64,000 nucleotides of DNA from Phallusia mammillata (Eukaryota > Chordata > Ascidiacea > Phlebobranchia > Ascidiidae). The DNA lies in assembly GCA_003260075.1 (NCBI GenBank), contig QLIY01000014.1, positions 198,545 to 262,544 on the forward strand, read 5' to 3'. The translations under genes and the position numbers were made by a program. The notes under the pieces are model-generated. The model searched no databases. It saw only the letters and a list, made by a program, of their open reading frames with translations, and was not told the origin of the DNA. This document shows positions 51,801 through 64,000 of the stretch, one piece after another (the stretch's first letter is position 1; the number at the start of each line of letters is the position of its first letter).

Positions 51801-52290
51801 CTGCTGTTGTAAATGTTTTTTTATTTCTTGCCAAAAATATTTTACTTTATTTTCAAGAATTACTTTATTCTAACTGATTCAGAGAATGGGTAAATTAAAA
51901 AAAACGACAATGTGCTTCGGTAGTGACGGCGTTGTTGTGTTTCATGATTTGCTAAACAGACTTTAAAAGTACAAATGTTATGCGAACTTACATGAGTACA
52001 ACTGATCTATGCACAGAAGCACGAAACACGATATATTCAGTCGTGAAAGTTATCATACATTGATTGCTATATGACACATATAGTATATGTTGATCAAGTA
52101 GACCTATACAGTTCTTCTATAATGGAAGTCACGTATACTTAACATTAGGGTCAAATACAGTGTTGAAAAGTTAGACAATATTAAAACGGTCGTGGGTCCA
52201 TGTCCTTCGAAGCCGTGACATATTAAACGTTTTTTTATATTTGCTCATTAGGCTTTCGAATAGCAATCCTGCATTGTAACAAATAATATT
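48873..52290. other. Intergenic region, HSF-like gene to FLVCR-like gene
   Basis: Contains the hAT MITE at 49216-49669, a 57-66 base duplication across a G run (50129-50186 with 50198-50264) and a family C fragment at 51640-51740. Bases 51758-52062 are repeated at 52952-53250 inside the FLVCR-like gene. No gene recognised. Confidence 0.55.
49216..49669. mobile_element. hAT-type MITE, CAGTGGTTCTCAACC family
   Basis: Starts CAGTGGTTCTCAACCTTTTT and ends AGGTTGAGAAACACTG, with a perfect 8-bp target duplication ctttaggc (49208-49215 and 49670-49677). The interior repeats GCGACCCC-type blocks. 454 bp, no transposase. Confidence 0.94.
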
Positions 52291-53941
52291 ATGGGTGTAC
52301 CTGCTGAAAATGTTACAGAGTTTGAGGAAAAAACCCAATCTACACTAACAGCTGCGAACAACAACGACGGTGTAGCAGAAGAAGACCAACAACAACAAGA
52401 AGAAGATGTTATCTCTATGAAGCTTGGTGTTTATGCCAGACGTTGGGGGGGGGGTCAATCTACATTAACAGTTGCGAACAACAACGACGTTGTAGCAGAA
52501 GAAGACCAACAACAAGAAGAAGAAGATGTTATCTCTATGAAGCTTGGTGTTTATGCCAGACGTTGGGCTATTCTCACAATCTCCTGTGTTGCTATTTTCC
52601 TTCGTGGTTTCAACCAATCCTGCTATGGTCCAATTAACAGCGTATTCGTTAAATTTCTGGGCATTCACCCTTGGCAAGTTGACTGGTTTATCCTCACACA
52701 GTCCGTAGTCTTTCTTAGCATGTCCTTGCCTATGTCATGGCTTACGTCACGATTAGGCTTTCGTCAGTCATATCTCCTGATGACGTCAACACTGCTGTTA
52801 GGCTTTGCGCTCACAACGATTGGAGTTTCAATGCCTACGGGTTATATTTCTATTATAGTCGGCCAGACCGTTATGGGATTCAGCAATATCATTTCCTGGT
52901 CTATACCGCCACCTACCGCCGCTATTTGGTTTCCCACGGTGGGGGGGGGGGACAGTTTAAGTTCTGCCGAATGGTTTACCATTACCAAAACTGGTGTTGT
53001 AAATGTGTTTTTTTATTTCTTGCCAAAAATATTTTACTTTATTTTCAAGAATTACTTTATTCTAACTGATTCAGAGAATGGGTAAATTAAAAAAAACGAC
53101 AATGTGCTTCGGTAGTGACGGCGTTGTTGTGTTTCATGATTTGCTTAACAGACTTTAAAAGTACAAATGTTATGCGAACTTACATGAGTACAACTGATCT
53201 ATGCACAGAAGCACGAAACACGATACATTCAGTCGTGAAAGTTATCATACNTTAAAGCAGTACAAGCAGGTTATCAAGGAGCTTTTTACCGATCCTTACT
53301 TTGTGGCCGTTTGGTTCGTTTTCGGTGCCGTCAACCCAGTTCTGCGCAATAACAGCGTTCTACTATCGTCTGTGCTTCACACCAAGTTTGTCGGCCAAAC
53401 TCAGCTCAACTCCAAAGCCGGATTGGTTTTAATGGGAGGTTGGATCACATACACAATAGGAGGCTTCATAGCTGGGCCGCTTATCACGAAAACTAAAAAG
53501 TTCCGCGAGGTGGTGCTGTTTAGTGTCGCTTTTGAATGTGTTACGTGCCTCGTTATTCTCCTTGGCGTGAAATTTTCAGTTTTAGTCTGTGTCTACGTTG
53601 GCGTTGTAGCGCAAGGCTTATTTCTTGGCATGGCAAACACGTCGCTCTTTGAAATCCTGATAGAGGTGACTTATCCTAAACCTACAATGTTGGTTACAAT
53701 GGTTAACATTATTGGAATGGGGATATTTCGCCTGATGTATCCCATCATCGGCCGTGTGTTGCTCAGCAACATTGGGGCAACGGCTTCAACGTCTTTTCCC
53801 TTCGCTCTTACTTTTATATCGTCTGTAATATTTCTCATAATGCGCCCCCCTTACAAGAGAATGCAAGCGGACACTGGAGGCAGCAAAGATGGTACTGATA
53901 GTGAACAGATGAAACTTCTCACCGCAAATGGCAGCAAGTGA
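52291..53941 (+). CDS. SLC49/FLVCR-like MFS transporter, broken by misassembly
   Basis: Major-facilitator transporter of the SLC49 family (FLVCR1/2 carry choline and related substrates; a heme role is debated). The 5' part, 52291-52939, encodes an acidic Gln/Glu-rich N-terminus and the first helices (VYARRWAILTISC...PINSVFVKFLGIHPWQVDWF...VGQTVMGFSN...AIWFPT). A 10-base G run at 52940-52949, a 300-base copy of the upstream region and an N at 53251 replace the middle. Coding resumes at 53252 with LKQYKQVIKELFTDPYF and runs to TAA-like end at 53941, including FEILIEVTYPKP, the counterpart of the family's FE..VEITYPE. No introns are visible within either part. About 37 residues of the N-terminus are also doubled in frame across a G run at 52445-52454. 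The native protein is therefore shorter at the start and longer in the middle. Confidence 0.85.
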
Positions 53942-55389
53942 ATCAATTCGTGTTTTTGCATTTTTCATAATGTTATGGACTTATATTTGCATCGTCTGTC
54001 AAACATATACCTGGCTATACGTATGTATCGTTTATTTTGTGTTTAAATGTACAAAAATAGTGTGAAAAGACTTTTTCATAAAAAGCGGCAAATTAGATAA
54101 GGAAAGCTTTTGTTTTATCCAATTCGACTTTCCCACAAAAGGTCTCTTAAAACATTATTGTTTTTTCCCATTGGTTGTTAGATCCTCTGGTTAAGTCAGG
54201 TCTTTGTAAGTGCAACCCTACCTAAGATAGCGACGTGTTTATTCGAGTTATATCAAAATAGAATAACGCAATTTAGGAATAAGCCCCATAAGACGTGAAT
54301 AAATGAAAGAAGGCAATCTGTCCGATTCGCTATAGGTATGCAAGAACACGATAATCGCAGTGAAAGTAACCGCTACATGACCCCCATCCCTGAAACGGAC
54401 AAAATGTGGATTTGGGCGGAACTCGGATGGCTCCAGTGTTTTTTCCGAGCCACGAGGAGTTTAACCTTCTAAATTCGAGAACCGCATGATAAACAACGAC
54501 AGAAAACTGATTTACCTTTTTCGTGGGTTTAAAACCGGGGTAATTGGCAACGCCTCTTTCTAAACCAATCAGACAAACCTTCTAGATTAGGTGTAGCGTC
54601 GCACCTTCAGTGCAGCGCCTGGTCAAGCTACCAGTGCGAGCAACAGAATTTTATTTCGACCAAGATGAATGACGCGCGCAATAAACGCGGTTTTCTGCAA
54701 ATATAACAACACTAGTAAAAGTCAGAACGAGGAACAACGACAAACGCATTTACAGGAGAGAAACAAATAACGTACCAAACTTTGATCGGTCCAGGTATTA
54801 GACTTCCCAGTTAGAAATCACAGATTACGGTTTTCACACTGTAAATATCGTAAGTCATAATCAGTAAAACACATAAAGACACACCAAGATACAGGCCACT
54901 ACATTAAAACATACCGGCGTACAGCAATGCAACCGAGTCACTTCGTCGCACAGATCGATGCAGGCCGAATCTTGCCCACAGTAAATTAATCGGGTCACAA
55001 TAATCCAATGCTCAGCGCAAAGTTCACAGGTTCAGTTCACTTAGGTACAACTTTTGCACATTTACAATATACTTTCTGTTTCAAACAGAATCAGAAATAC
55101 GTTACTTAGCTATCACAACTCACTTTCATGCGTTCAGCACATCACAGACACTAATAAACTAATAACCATGCGGTCTCGCACCACAATGGATTTTACGTCA
55201 CAAAGTCATTGTTGCGACAATATCAATGCCAGGACGATATTCCTGGCACCCGTACATAACAGTTTGCGCCGCTAGAGGCAAGAAATCTTACATTAGGATT
55301 GCCATATTTTATGATACACAATCCCTGCAAAATTTATCTCCGTTGCGTTAACCCAGTGGTTCTCAAACTTTTTCGTCATTTTCTCTAAA

Positions 55390-55465
<76 letters not shown>

Positions 55466-56210
55466 TGATTGCAGGATTTTTGCTAGTTATGTAAAATTCT
55501 GCATAACAGTGATCTAAATCTGACATTACAGACAAGACAAAAACATTAGCATTGTGCGCGAACAATTGCATTTTTGTTGGTTGTCATGCAATATATAATA
55601 GCGGAAAAAAGTATTACAATAACATTTACTAAGCTGAACATACTAGACAAACATTTTGTTTCTGCTTCCAAATAGCAACAAGAAACGCATTTTTTAGAGC
55701 AAAATGCAAAAATATGCTGCAGAATTTGGTCATGCAAATTAATGAACTAATTAAAAACTCGCATGCAATCGAATCATGCTTTGTGTTAAATGTAGTTTTT
55801 AAAGAGGAAGACTAAGTGCGTTAGTGAGTTAGTGGCTACGGGTTAGTGCGTAAAACTATATGGAACAAAAATCGGCGCGAGGATTGAATGGGGTCGTGAC
55901 GTTGTATATGACGTCATTTGTTGAATGTGACGTCATTTCTTTCCGCTATTACCTATTGTCTGGCAATGGAGAGTCGATTCTCAATTTCACTTTGATTTTC
56001 ACTTTGAACTTATTTAGTTGCACAAGCTGACGCTAAATTAGAATATAGAATTACTTCCAGCTTTTTGCGGTGGGGGGGGGGCATTTTTTCCCTAAAATCC
56101 TGACTTTTAAGTACATTTTAACATTTCTCCCTGACGCAGATTTAAACACTAAATTCCCTGACATGTCAGGGAAAATCCTGACGTATGGCAACCCTATTCT
56201 AGATGCAAAT
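53942..56210. other. Gene-free stretch with truncated hAT end and long G run
   Basis: No gene recognised. At 55356 a hAT-type left end (CAGTGGTTCTCAAACTTTTT) runs into a 75-base G run (55390-55464), and no right end is found beyond it. A short G run lies at about 56071-56080 without an obvious flanking duplication. Confidence 0.6.
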
Positions 56211-58155
56211 GAAAAAAAAATATAGAACCATTTGATTGAGCGGTATCTGACCCTCTGACAGGCAGCATACTTACCGACAATCATTGTCTTTTTCAAGTAT
56301 AATTCTAAATATGCAAACAGGTTTCCAAAAAAGCAGAATCAGTCGATAATACTAAGAAAATATATATATTTCGCCTATTGGCACCGTCAGTTTCTGTAAA
56401 ACCTTGCATTAAAACAACAATAAAATGAAGATGCATTCATTTATTTCGTATTTTATCTTTTGCTTGATCTAAATTTACGTCTTAAATACCATATCTGGCC
56501 TTCGTTAAACTACATTGTTCGATTTTGATAAAAATAGAATATATATTTTGCTTTCCGTACATGCAACGTCATTTGGTCAAACTCATCCAACCGTGACACG
56601 ACGTCAGGGAAAAGTGTAAACAGCATTTTTGTTTGGTTGAAATTTTTTGGGCGTGCGCTCGGATTTGCAAGTAGCGGTCGATCTGCAAATTTCAAACATG
56701 CCGGATAAAAAACATTTTATTCAGTGTTAACTGTTGTATTTGATATTAGTTACGGAGCTAGTAGGTTTATCTATGTAAATTACATCTATGGAAATATTAC
56801 AACTTTGCTATAATTCTTGACGGATAGACATTATTTAAACCAGGTTTACTTTAAAGTTTAGTATAAGTTGTATGTTTTTGGAATATGTGGCAGGGTTTAA
56901 GGCAGTGGTTCCCACCCGGGGACAATATTTAAAACTTGAGGGGAAGAATTTACTTTGATTTTTACATGTGGTTTGTAAACAGGCACTTTAGCTCTGGAAA
57001 TATAACCTGTAAAGTTGATAAAAGACTCAATTTTAAATTTTCTTTGTATGGTTTAGCATCTACTATGTAGTATATTACGGAGAAATTTGACTAAAAGGGT
57101 TGGGAATCACTGGTTTATGGGTTTTTTTTTGCCTTTAAGATTTTTTAGACATTTAGGAATATAATTATAGACAGGGGGGGGGGGATGCAAATGAAAAAAA
57201 AATATAGAACCATTTGATTGAGCGGTATCTGACCCTCTGACAGGCAGCATACTTACCGACAATCATTGTCTTTTTCAAGTATAATTCTAAATATGCAAAC
57301 AGGTTTCCAAAAAAGCAGAATCAGTCGATAATACTAAGAAAATATATATATTTCGCCTATTGGCACCGTCAGTTTCTGTAAAACCTTGCATTAAAACAAC
57401 AATAAAATGAAGATGCATTTATTTATTTCGTATTTTATCTTTTGCTTGATCTAAATTTACGTCTTAAATACCATATCTGGCCTTCGTTAAACTACATTGT
57501 TCGATTTTGATAAAAATAGAATATATATTTTGCTTTCCGTACATGCAACGTCATTTGGTCAAACTCATCCAACCGTGACACGACGTCAGGGAAAAGTGTA
57601 AACAGCATTTTTGTTTGGTTGAAATTTTTTGGGCGTGCGCTCGGATTTGCAAGTAGCGGTCGATCTGCAAATTTCAAACATGCCGGATAAAAAACATTTT
57701 ATTCAGTGTTAACTGTTGTATTTGATATTAGTTACGGAGCTAGTAGGTTTATCTATGTAAATTACATCTATGGAAATATTACAACTTTGCTATAATTCTT
57801 GACGGATAGACATTATTTAAACCAGGTTTACTTTAAAGTTTAGTATAAGTTGTATGTTTTTGGAATATGTGGCAGGGTTTAAGGCAGTGGTTCCCACCCG
57901 GGGACAATATTTAAAACTTGAGGGGAAGAATTTACTTTGATTTTTACATGTGGTTTGTAAACAGGCACTTTAGCTCTGGAAATTTAACCTGTAAAGTTGA
58001 TAAAAGACTCAATTTTAAATTTTCTTTGTATGGTTTAGCATCTACTATGTAGTATATTACAGAGAAATTTGACTAAAAGGGTTGGGAATCACTGGTTTAT
58101 GGGGGTTTTTTTGCCTTTAAGATTTTTTAGACATTTAGGAATATAATTATAGATA
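56210..58155. repeat. Direct duplication of about 970 bp across a G run
   Basis: 56210-57175 and 57185-58155 are near-identical in the same orientation, differing at single bases and homopolymer lengths, and are separated only by a G run at about 57176-57184. Each copy holds the same hAT MITE (56903-57112 and 57883-58093; TSD gtttaagg/gtttatgg). No gene is seen in either. Confidence 0.92.
56903..57112. mobile_element. hAT-type MITE, CAGTGGTTCCCACCC ends
   Basis: Starts CAGTGGTTCCCACCCGGGG and ends GGTTGGGAATCACTG; flanks gtttaagg/gtttatgg (56895-56902, 57113-57120), 7 of 8. Present again at 57883-58093 through the surrounding duplication, not through a second insertion. Confidence 0.82.
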
Positions 58156-58391
58156 GTTTGTGTGATTGATTTTCAATATTAATACCATTGTGAATTTTGA
58201 CACTCATTTAGCTTAAATATATAAGCTATTGCAGGTAATTTTACTCCGAGCCCTATACAGTTCGTCTTCATCAGGGTAAATAACACTGAATGCACTTAAA
58301 TCTTTATTAATTTAATGTGCAGATAATATTCCAATAAGGTTATAAGCCCAAATCATTCAATGTGAGTTAGCAAAATCTAAATTAAAATATT

Positions 58392-59400
58392 ATGGAGGAG
58401 CCAAATGAAAATGTCAGAAAAAGACTGGCAGTTTCAGAGGAAAAGTCAGAATCGGAGGCAACAACTTCACATCAACGACCAAAGCGCCATCCTGTCCAAG
58501 ATGACAAAGTCTATGAAGGCATAAGGTGATTAGTAGAGTGCAATTTTATTACCTAGTTGCTTTTTTGTAACAACTATCATAGTAGACAGCTGCTTTAAAC
58601 ACAGAAAATGTGGCTGATTTACACTTTTTAGCAACATGATGAGCAATGCTGGTTCATATCTTCACAGCATTGTAATATAGCTTGCCATTTTTTAAAAAAT
58701 TTTAGTTGATGTTCTGTTGTTTTAATTTGTGTTTTTGTTTGTTCTAGGGGTCATGAACGACACATCCTGTTCCACTTTTTCACCTTATTTAGCATCAGTT
58801 TCTTTATTGGTGTTGTCTTTATACATTTAAGCCTTTGGACGAATGTAAGTTTTTGTGTCTAATTTTTGTCAGATTCTGTACTTTTATTAAGCTGGACGGC
58901 TGTTGCTCTTGTTGTCTTTAAACTGTTTTTAAGCTAGCGGACTACGCATTGGCAAAAATACTTGAAATGATATTTAACCACTATTTAATAGTAAATCATA
59001 GTATGCCAGGCCTATTTATCGATAAGTATGCCATGATCGCTGGTCTTCATTGACGCTTCAGGGCTGATCCCAGTGTGAATATACTCACTTGGCTATTTAA
59101 TAGTATTTTTAAAGACATTTTTTTGAAAATTGTTGATGTCAAAAGTTTTTTTAGTAAACAGTCCAAACTATGTTTCAGGCAAACATATTAAATGCTGCTT
59201 CACAAGATCAATCGGAGCTGGCTGATGGAGCGGGTCAAGACCCAAACACAAACCCTTTGGCTGCTAGTTCAGATTCTCCACCACAAACAAACACTGAAGG
59301 CAAATCTTTGCCAGTTTTGTTACAAACAACTTTTTATTACACGGGGAAATATTTCTTCGCATCGTTTAACGAAACAAGAATTTTTACGGCGCCATCTTAG
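58392..59400 (+). CDS. Unrecognised single-pass membrane protein
   Basis: Three exons join in phase: 58392-58525, 58748-58844, 59179-59400, giving 150 residues. Residues 1-45 are charged and hydrophilic with a basic RPKRHP patch; about 51-75 form one hydrophobic helix (ILFHFFTLFSISFFIGVVFI); residues 78-120 are Ser/Gln/Asp-rich; the end (FYYTGKYFFASFNETRIF) is aromatic with one NET glycosylation sequon. No N-terminal signal peptide is seen, which suggests a tail-in or type II topology. I do not recognise the family. Clean splice sites with matching phases support coding, but the third exon could instead be read in another frame ending at 59446, so the C-terminus is the least certain part. Confidence 0.55.
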
Positions 59401-62400
59401 AGACGAGGATGGCATTCTGTGTTCAAACATTTTTGCACAAACATAGTACAATCTTACAAATGGTGGTGGAAGGTGAGAGGTTCACTTTGTGGGTGTGTTT
59501 TTCCTTTGTTTTTCAATTGTCCAGTGAATCACAAACAGAGCTGTTAGTATAGAAGCCGGAGCCATGATGCTGCCTCACTTTAAAAGTCAAACATGGCTTT
59601 CTGTTTTAGCCACTAACGTTAAACAATACCCCGTCCTTGAATTTTTGCTGATAAAATTTGCTAAAATCTATCTACTTATTTACTGTTGAGGGGGTTCAAA
59701 TGTGGTCCATCTGGACATATTTAACTATTTGTGTTATTTGGTAACATGGATCTGCTTAAAGTTTGCAGCATGTGTCTGTTTTATCCTCAAAGTTCCGTTA
59801 TGTTTTGGTTGCTATTAATTGTACATGCCTTGTAGTTGTTTCTAGGGTGTTGTGAGATTGTGTCAAAGCGTCCAAGTCTGGATTTAGATTAGCATAAAAC
59901 AAACCATATTAATTTTTCATACTGACAGGATCATACCTGTATAGTTATTGGTCATTAGTTTCTATTTTTGTTTCGTACAACTGATCCAAATGTTTACTGA
60001 TTCCAAGATATAACTTATTTTTGGCATCCCATCTATTTTTGTCAAGCAACAAGGAAAATTGTGCCCGGTTAGTCACATGGCAAAACCCTAAATAATGCAA
60101 ATATTTGAATTGAGTTGGTAACTGATGCCATAAACCGTGTTTGCACATCTTTGTGAACTTCCACCCAGAAAGTTTAGCTGATTTTTTTCTTGTTGGTTAA
60201 ATCCAATATATAAGTCATTAATACAGTTATATTTTTTGTGTACCTTTACCGTTTAGCTAGTGCCTTGTTCAGTTGGCACATTGTGTTGGTGTTCTTTCTT
60301 TTTTTCTTGTCACATGATAATCGACAGTAATTTTACCTTCCCCATAGTACATTTAGTTGTGAAAATTCCTAATCCTGAAAAGTCACCCAATTTTAATTTT
60401 CCTACAATTTTCTGTCCTTGTTTTTTTCGTAATAGTAGACTTCTTAAGCAGTTGTTTGTGCTGGTTTTTAAAACAACATTTGCCAAGCAGCTGTTGGTTT
60501 GTACTTTAGTTTTAAGGTCATTAGGGTCTAGCACTGGTTGGTGAACAGTTATCAAGCATATTTCCCAATATATGAGCAATGCTGGTGGAGCTCTAGTATG
60601 GCCTGTGTAAAAAGCAATGTTTATTTATCTAAAACTGTGTCCATCAGCTTTGCTAAGATGCCTATGGCAATGTCACAGAGTTGTCATGTGGCAGGAAAAT
60701 TGTGCCACAAGTGGTAATACCATCGTTTCTGTTAAACGATCACATGATAGCGTAATTTGATTGTAAGAACCGTGCGATTTAATAACTGGTAATTGGAAGC
60801 AAACTGGAAAAGCGTAACTCCTTTACGAACGTTTGATAGAAGACATGTACACCCTTGCTTTGGTAAAGTACCTTCGGTTTTAGGTCAAAACTACTTCTTA
60901 ACATACAACCGCCTAAAAAAGTCTATTTGAACAAACATTTATGACATCATAGTTCGTTTCCAAGTTTCGGGGGGGGGGCGCACCTTCGTTTTTCGGTCAA
61001 AACTATCTCTTAACATACAACCGCCTAAAGATGTCTATTTGAACAAACATTTATGACATCATAGTTCGTTTCCAAGTTTCCCAACCACAACGCCTAAATT
61101 CGCAACAGTGACGTCATTTAGTTTCGACCCGGGGTTTTTTGCCAGCGAAGGGTTTTTGCCAGCGATTGCAATACTCTTCCGCGCGAACGGGACATGCTAT
61201 TCTTAATAAAAGTAACAGTTATTGCCTTTTCTCAGATTAGCACAATTGAGTCAAAATTTTGCTTATAATGCACATAAAAATTTTGGACCATTTAAACTTT
61301 GTATTTTATGAAAACAAGAGCAATTATATTGAAGCCGAGTTTGTGCGTTTGCAGCAGCCCTTACCAGTTACTGGAAAATGTGTTTAGTTTTCAATATTTT
61401 GTAGAAATTACCGGAAATTCGTTCACTGTTCCTCGCTTGTGTTTTCAGCCGTTTCCCACAAAAGACAGTGAGCTGAATTAATTCCTAGTAACTTCTGGAC
61501 GTTCAGTTCTGTTTACACCCAGGCTTTGGTAACTATTAAAATGAAACGCTTTGCAATTTACCACGGAGCTTGTTAAAGCTATTGTTCAAAATAAATCCCT
61601 CTGTAGAAAATATAGTTCACACAAAAAATAAACTTTTTGTACGGATTTTGTTTCTAAAAAATAAGTAAACTTTGCTAGCAGGAAAGCGTTTTGAAACTTG
61701 AGTTGTAGTAACTATTATTATGGCCTTTAAACCCAACCAAACTGTCCTTTTTACCAGTCCTACATTTTCGCTTTGTTAACAGTGCGTTTTAATTTAAATC
61801 GCAATTTTAGCTGCGAACGCGTTAGCAGGCCTTTGAATTCGACCACAAGATCGAGACCTCTTGTTTGAAACACTAAAAAATGCATTTATACACAGAAGCT
61901 TATGCCCAGTACACAAAGTTCAGACCCCAGAGACCTTAGCTTGTTGCCCCTATCACATTACAAGTTGTATAAGCACGATTGCTTTGCATGTCAGGCCTCC
62001 GTCCACCTCCTATGCTGTTAGTGATGCTCTCTTTTGCACTGTGTTTGCCGCGTTTTATTTTCGCCTTAACCCTTTCGTTGCAATTCTTTAATTGACCTGT
62101 ACATATGTATTACAGACGACAAATCTATATGTGATATATATATGTATGTGTTTGTATGTACAAAACCTAAGAGGCGCCATTGACTCAATAAAATAGTGAT
62201 TTCAAATACGGTTTGCAGTGATTAAAAATACTCTCGTGGGTGTTAGTATGTCAGAGGTGAAATTTTATTCATCGATTTTTGCACTTCTTATTTGGTTAAG
62301 AGCGAATTGTTTTTTGACGCTAAATTCAATTTACATTTGGTGCATAGTTATATTATTTAACTGGTGAAGTTGTTTTAAAACTTTTTAGGATCAAAAACGG

Positions 62401-64000
62401 TAAAATTTTTTTTGAAAGTGATTAGTCGGACATAAACACGTAGTACGCTGTTTTGGGGGGGGGGTAAAAACGATGCAAATTTTTTTGAAAGTGATTAGTC
62501 GGACATAAACACGTAGTACGCTGTTTTTAGCAATATCAAAACGATTACTGTGTTGTTGACCGCGTTTGTACACGGTGCGAAGCCTTTATTTTTGTGTGTA
62601 CAAACCTCGGAACAATACAAAATTCTTCCTTTTTTATGCAAAAATGTTTTGTAATATTTTTGGTTTTCCAACTGTGGCTGTATTACTTAAACGAAACTTT
62701 AAATTGGTTAACTACTTCCAAATTAAGTACTGGGCCACCCAGCCCACTCAGAAAGGACGCAATTATTAATTAACTGTCTCAAAGTTTCCGTTTCACGATT
62801 TTATGTTGCACCACAGTTGATTAGCACGACAGAAACTGGGTGTTAACAGTATCGTTGCCATCAAAGTCTGACATAAACATGTTTTTCCTTCTTGCGGAAC
62901 CAGCAGGCGATGTATCATATCATCCGGTCATACGGTTTTAAATCTATAGCGAGCAAAGCTTTCTATGAAACCTTGTGTTTTAAGCATAACATTGTATTGC
63001 CTTGTAGCCGAACAATAATCGAAATTCTGCGGTTTCAAAAATCGAAATGCGCTTTTTTCCAACACAGCTTTTGGCATATGTTGCGCTTTCCATGTGCCTT
63101 TCCATTTATGAAAGTTGTATTGTTTGCACAAACTGACCGTACATTTGGATCCTTTTTTTAATCAAGAATTTTTTGTTATCAATCAAAACCAATGGTAGCT
63201 ATTATAATGGATTGCGTTTGTAATGGGCATCACATTAACGTTTTTTGAAACGGTTTACAAAACGGCTGCAGATGCACACTGTTTTAGCCCATAAGGTCTT
63301 ACCAGTGCAGCTGGTGACAAGATTATTGCCGTATTGGCGAATATATCTGCTGCTTATTCACCATGTAATGGCTCCACGCTTTTATAGTTTTAACCGTTTT
63401 ATTTCCAAAACAACTAATGTTGAAAGGTCTGGTGTCCAGAACTGGTTTTAGGTGGGGGGGGGGTATTGCCGTATTGGCGAATATATCTGCTGCTTACTCA
63501 CCATGTAATGGCTCCACGCTTTTATAGTTTTAACCGTTTTATTTACAAAACAACTAATGTTGAAAGGTCTGGTGTCCAGAACTGGTTTTAGGTTGTTAGC
63601 AGTTGTAATCAATTAAACTTAATGAGTTGCGCATAAAATAATGGGACAAGCCAAAATGCAGTTACTCAATGTCACGAATCTGACTTACCACATGAATGCA
63701 TGCACTGAGCGGCCAGCAAAATCGTGATTTTATAATGGCAATTTATTTCAGTCCTTGTTTATAATAACGCATTTCCCTTCTAGCACGGTAACAAAACAGT
63801 TTCCATTTGAATTTCGTCAACAAAATGAACTGATTTGATTTATAAACACAGTTTTAATGTCAGGTATGAAAACAATTCGGTGATTTAACATATGTTTGCA
63901 TGTCACAAATCGACTTGTTTAGAAACAAGTGGTAATATAGAAGAGGGTTTTTGACTACAAGTGCCAGTAGAATGACGTGATTTACTCACTTTGAACAACA
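59401..64000. other. Gene-free right end of the window
   Basis: No exon chain recognised on either strand. It holds three G-run duplications: 60870-60968 with 60979-61080, 62395-62455 with 62466-62527, and 63329-63452 with 63465-63595. A family C fragment lies at 63270-63345. The start presumably includes the 3' UTR of the gene ending at 59400. Confidence 0.5.

Noticed and set aside
55293-55571. Polyproline protein on the minus strand
   Set aside because: The proline stretch is only the translation of the 75-base G run; flanking residues show no family.
56510-57677. Two identical 61-residue frames as a duplicated gene pair
   Set aside because: They are the same frame in the two copies of the G-run duplication; no splice context or recognisable protein.

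Overview
This window is animal nuclear DNA. It is AT-rich, with intron-rich genes of chordate type: 11 recognisable or probable protein-coding genes and two tRNA-Ser genes in 64 kb. Introns are mostly 60-700 bases with clean GT/AG borders. Protein matches are vertebrate-like but diverged, intergenic gaps are short, and non-autonomous DNA transposons are abundant. Near-identical segments that differ by scattered SNPs suggest a very polymorphic genome. I infer a tunicate (ascidian, Ciona-like), but no single sequence here proves the genus.

Layout. 1-5500 (+): 3' exons of a DBHS paraspeckle protein (NONO/SFPQ/PSPC1 family), broken near its left edge. 5.5-12.3 kb: gene-poor, with hAT-type elements. 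12342-16830 (+): archaemetzincin (AMZ1/2). 18467-17042 (-): MIX23/CCDC58, tail-to-tail with AMZ. 19402-27457 (+): importin alpha (KPNA1/5/6 type, 13 exons), head-to-head with MIX23. 29641-29402 (-): small two-helix membrane protein, head-to-head with TMEM50 (30090-32050, +). 34808-32882 (-): TAF12, head-to-head with ALAD (35640-37874, +). 42052-38329 (-): CHAF1B, the CAF-1 p60 subunit, tail-to-tail with ALAD. 42440-43006: two facing tRNA-Ser genes, one cut off by a G run. 48542-43576 (-): an HSF5/HSFY-like transcription factor. 52291-53941 (+): an SLC49/FLVCR-like transporter with its middle missing. 58392-59400 (+): an unrecognised single-pass membrane protein. 59.4-64 kb: no gene recognised.

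Most genes are unrelated housekeeping functions: nuclear import, chromatin assembly, basal transcription, heme synthesis and mitochondrial intermembrane-space biology. They share head-to-head promoters or tail-to-tail ends rather than a pathway. I see no operon.

Two features dominate beyond the genes. (1) At least a dozen transposon insertions have target-site duplications readable from the sequence (8 bp for hAT types, 9 bp for a Mutator-like foldback). (2) About 18 direct duplications of about 30-970 bp are separated by a homopolymer of 8-14 C or G, or by a single N. The two copies differ like alleles, which points to unmerged haplotype contigs. All runs are C before about 18.8 kb and G after about 24.9 kb. 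These junctions damage or duplicate parts of the NONO-like, MIX23, HSF-like, tRNA-Ser and FLVCR-like loci, so those models should not be read as native structure.
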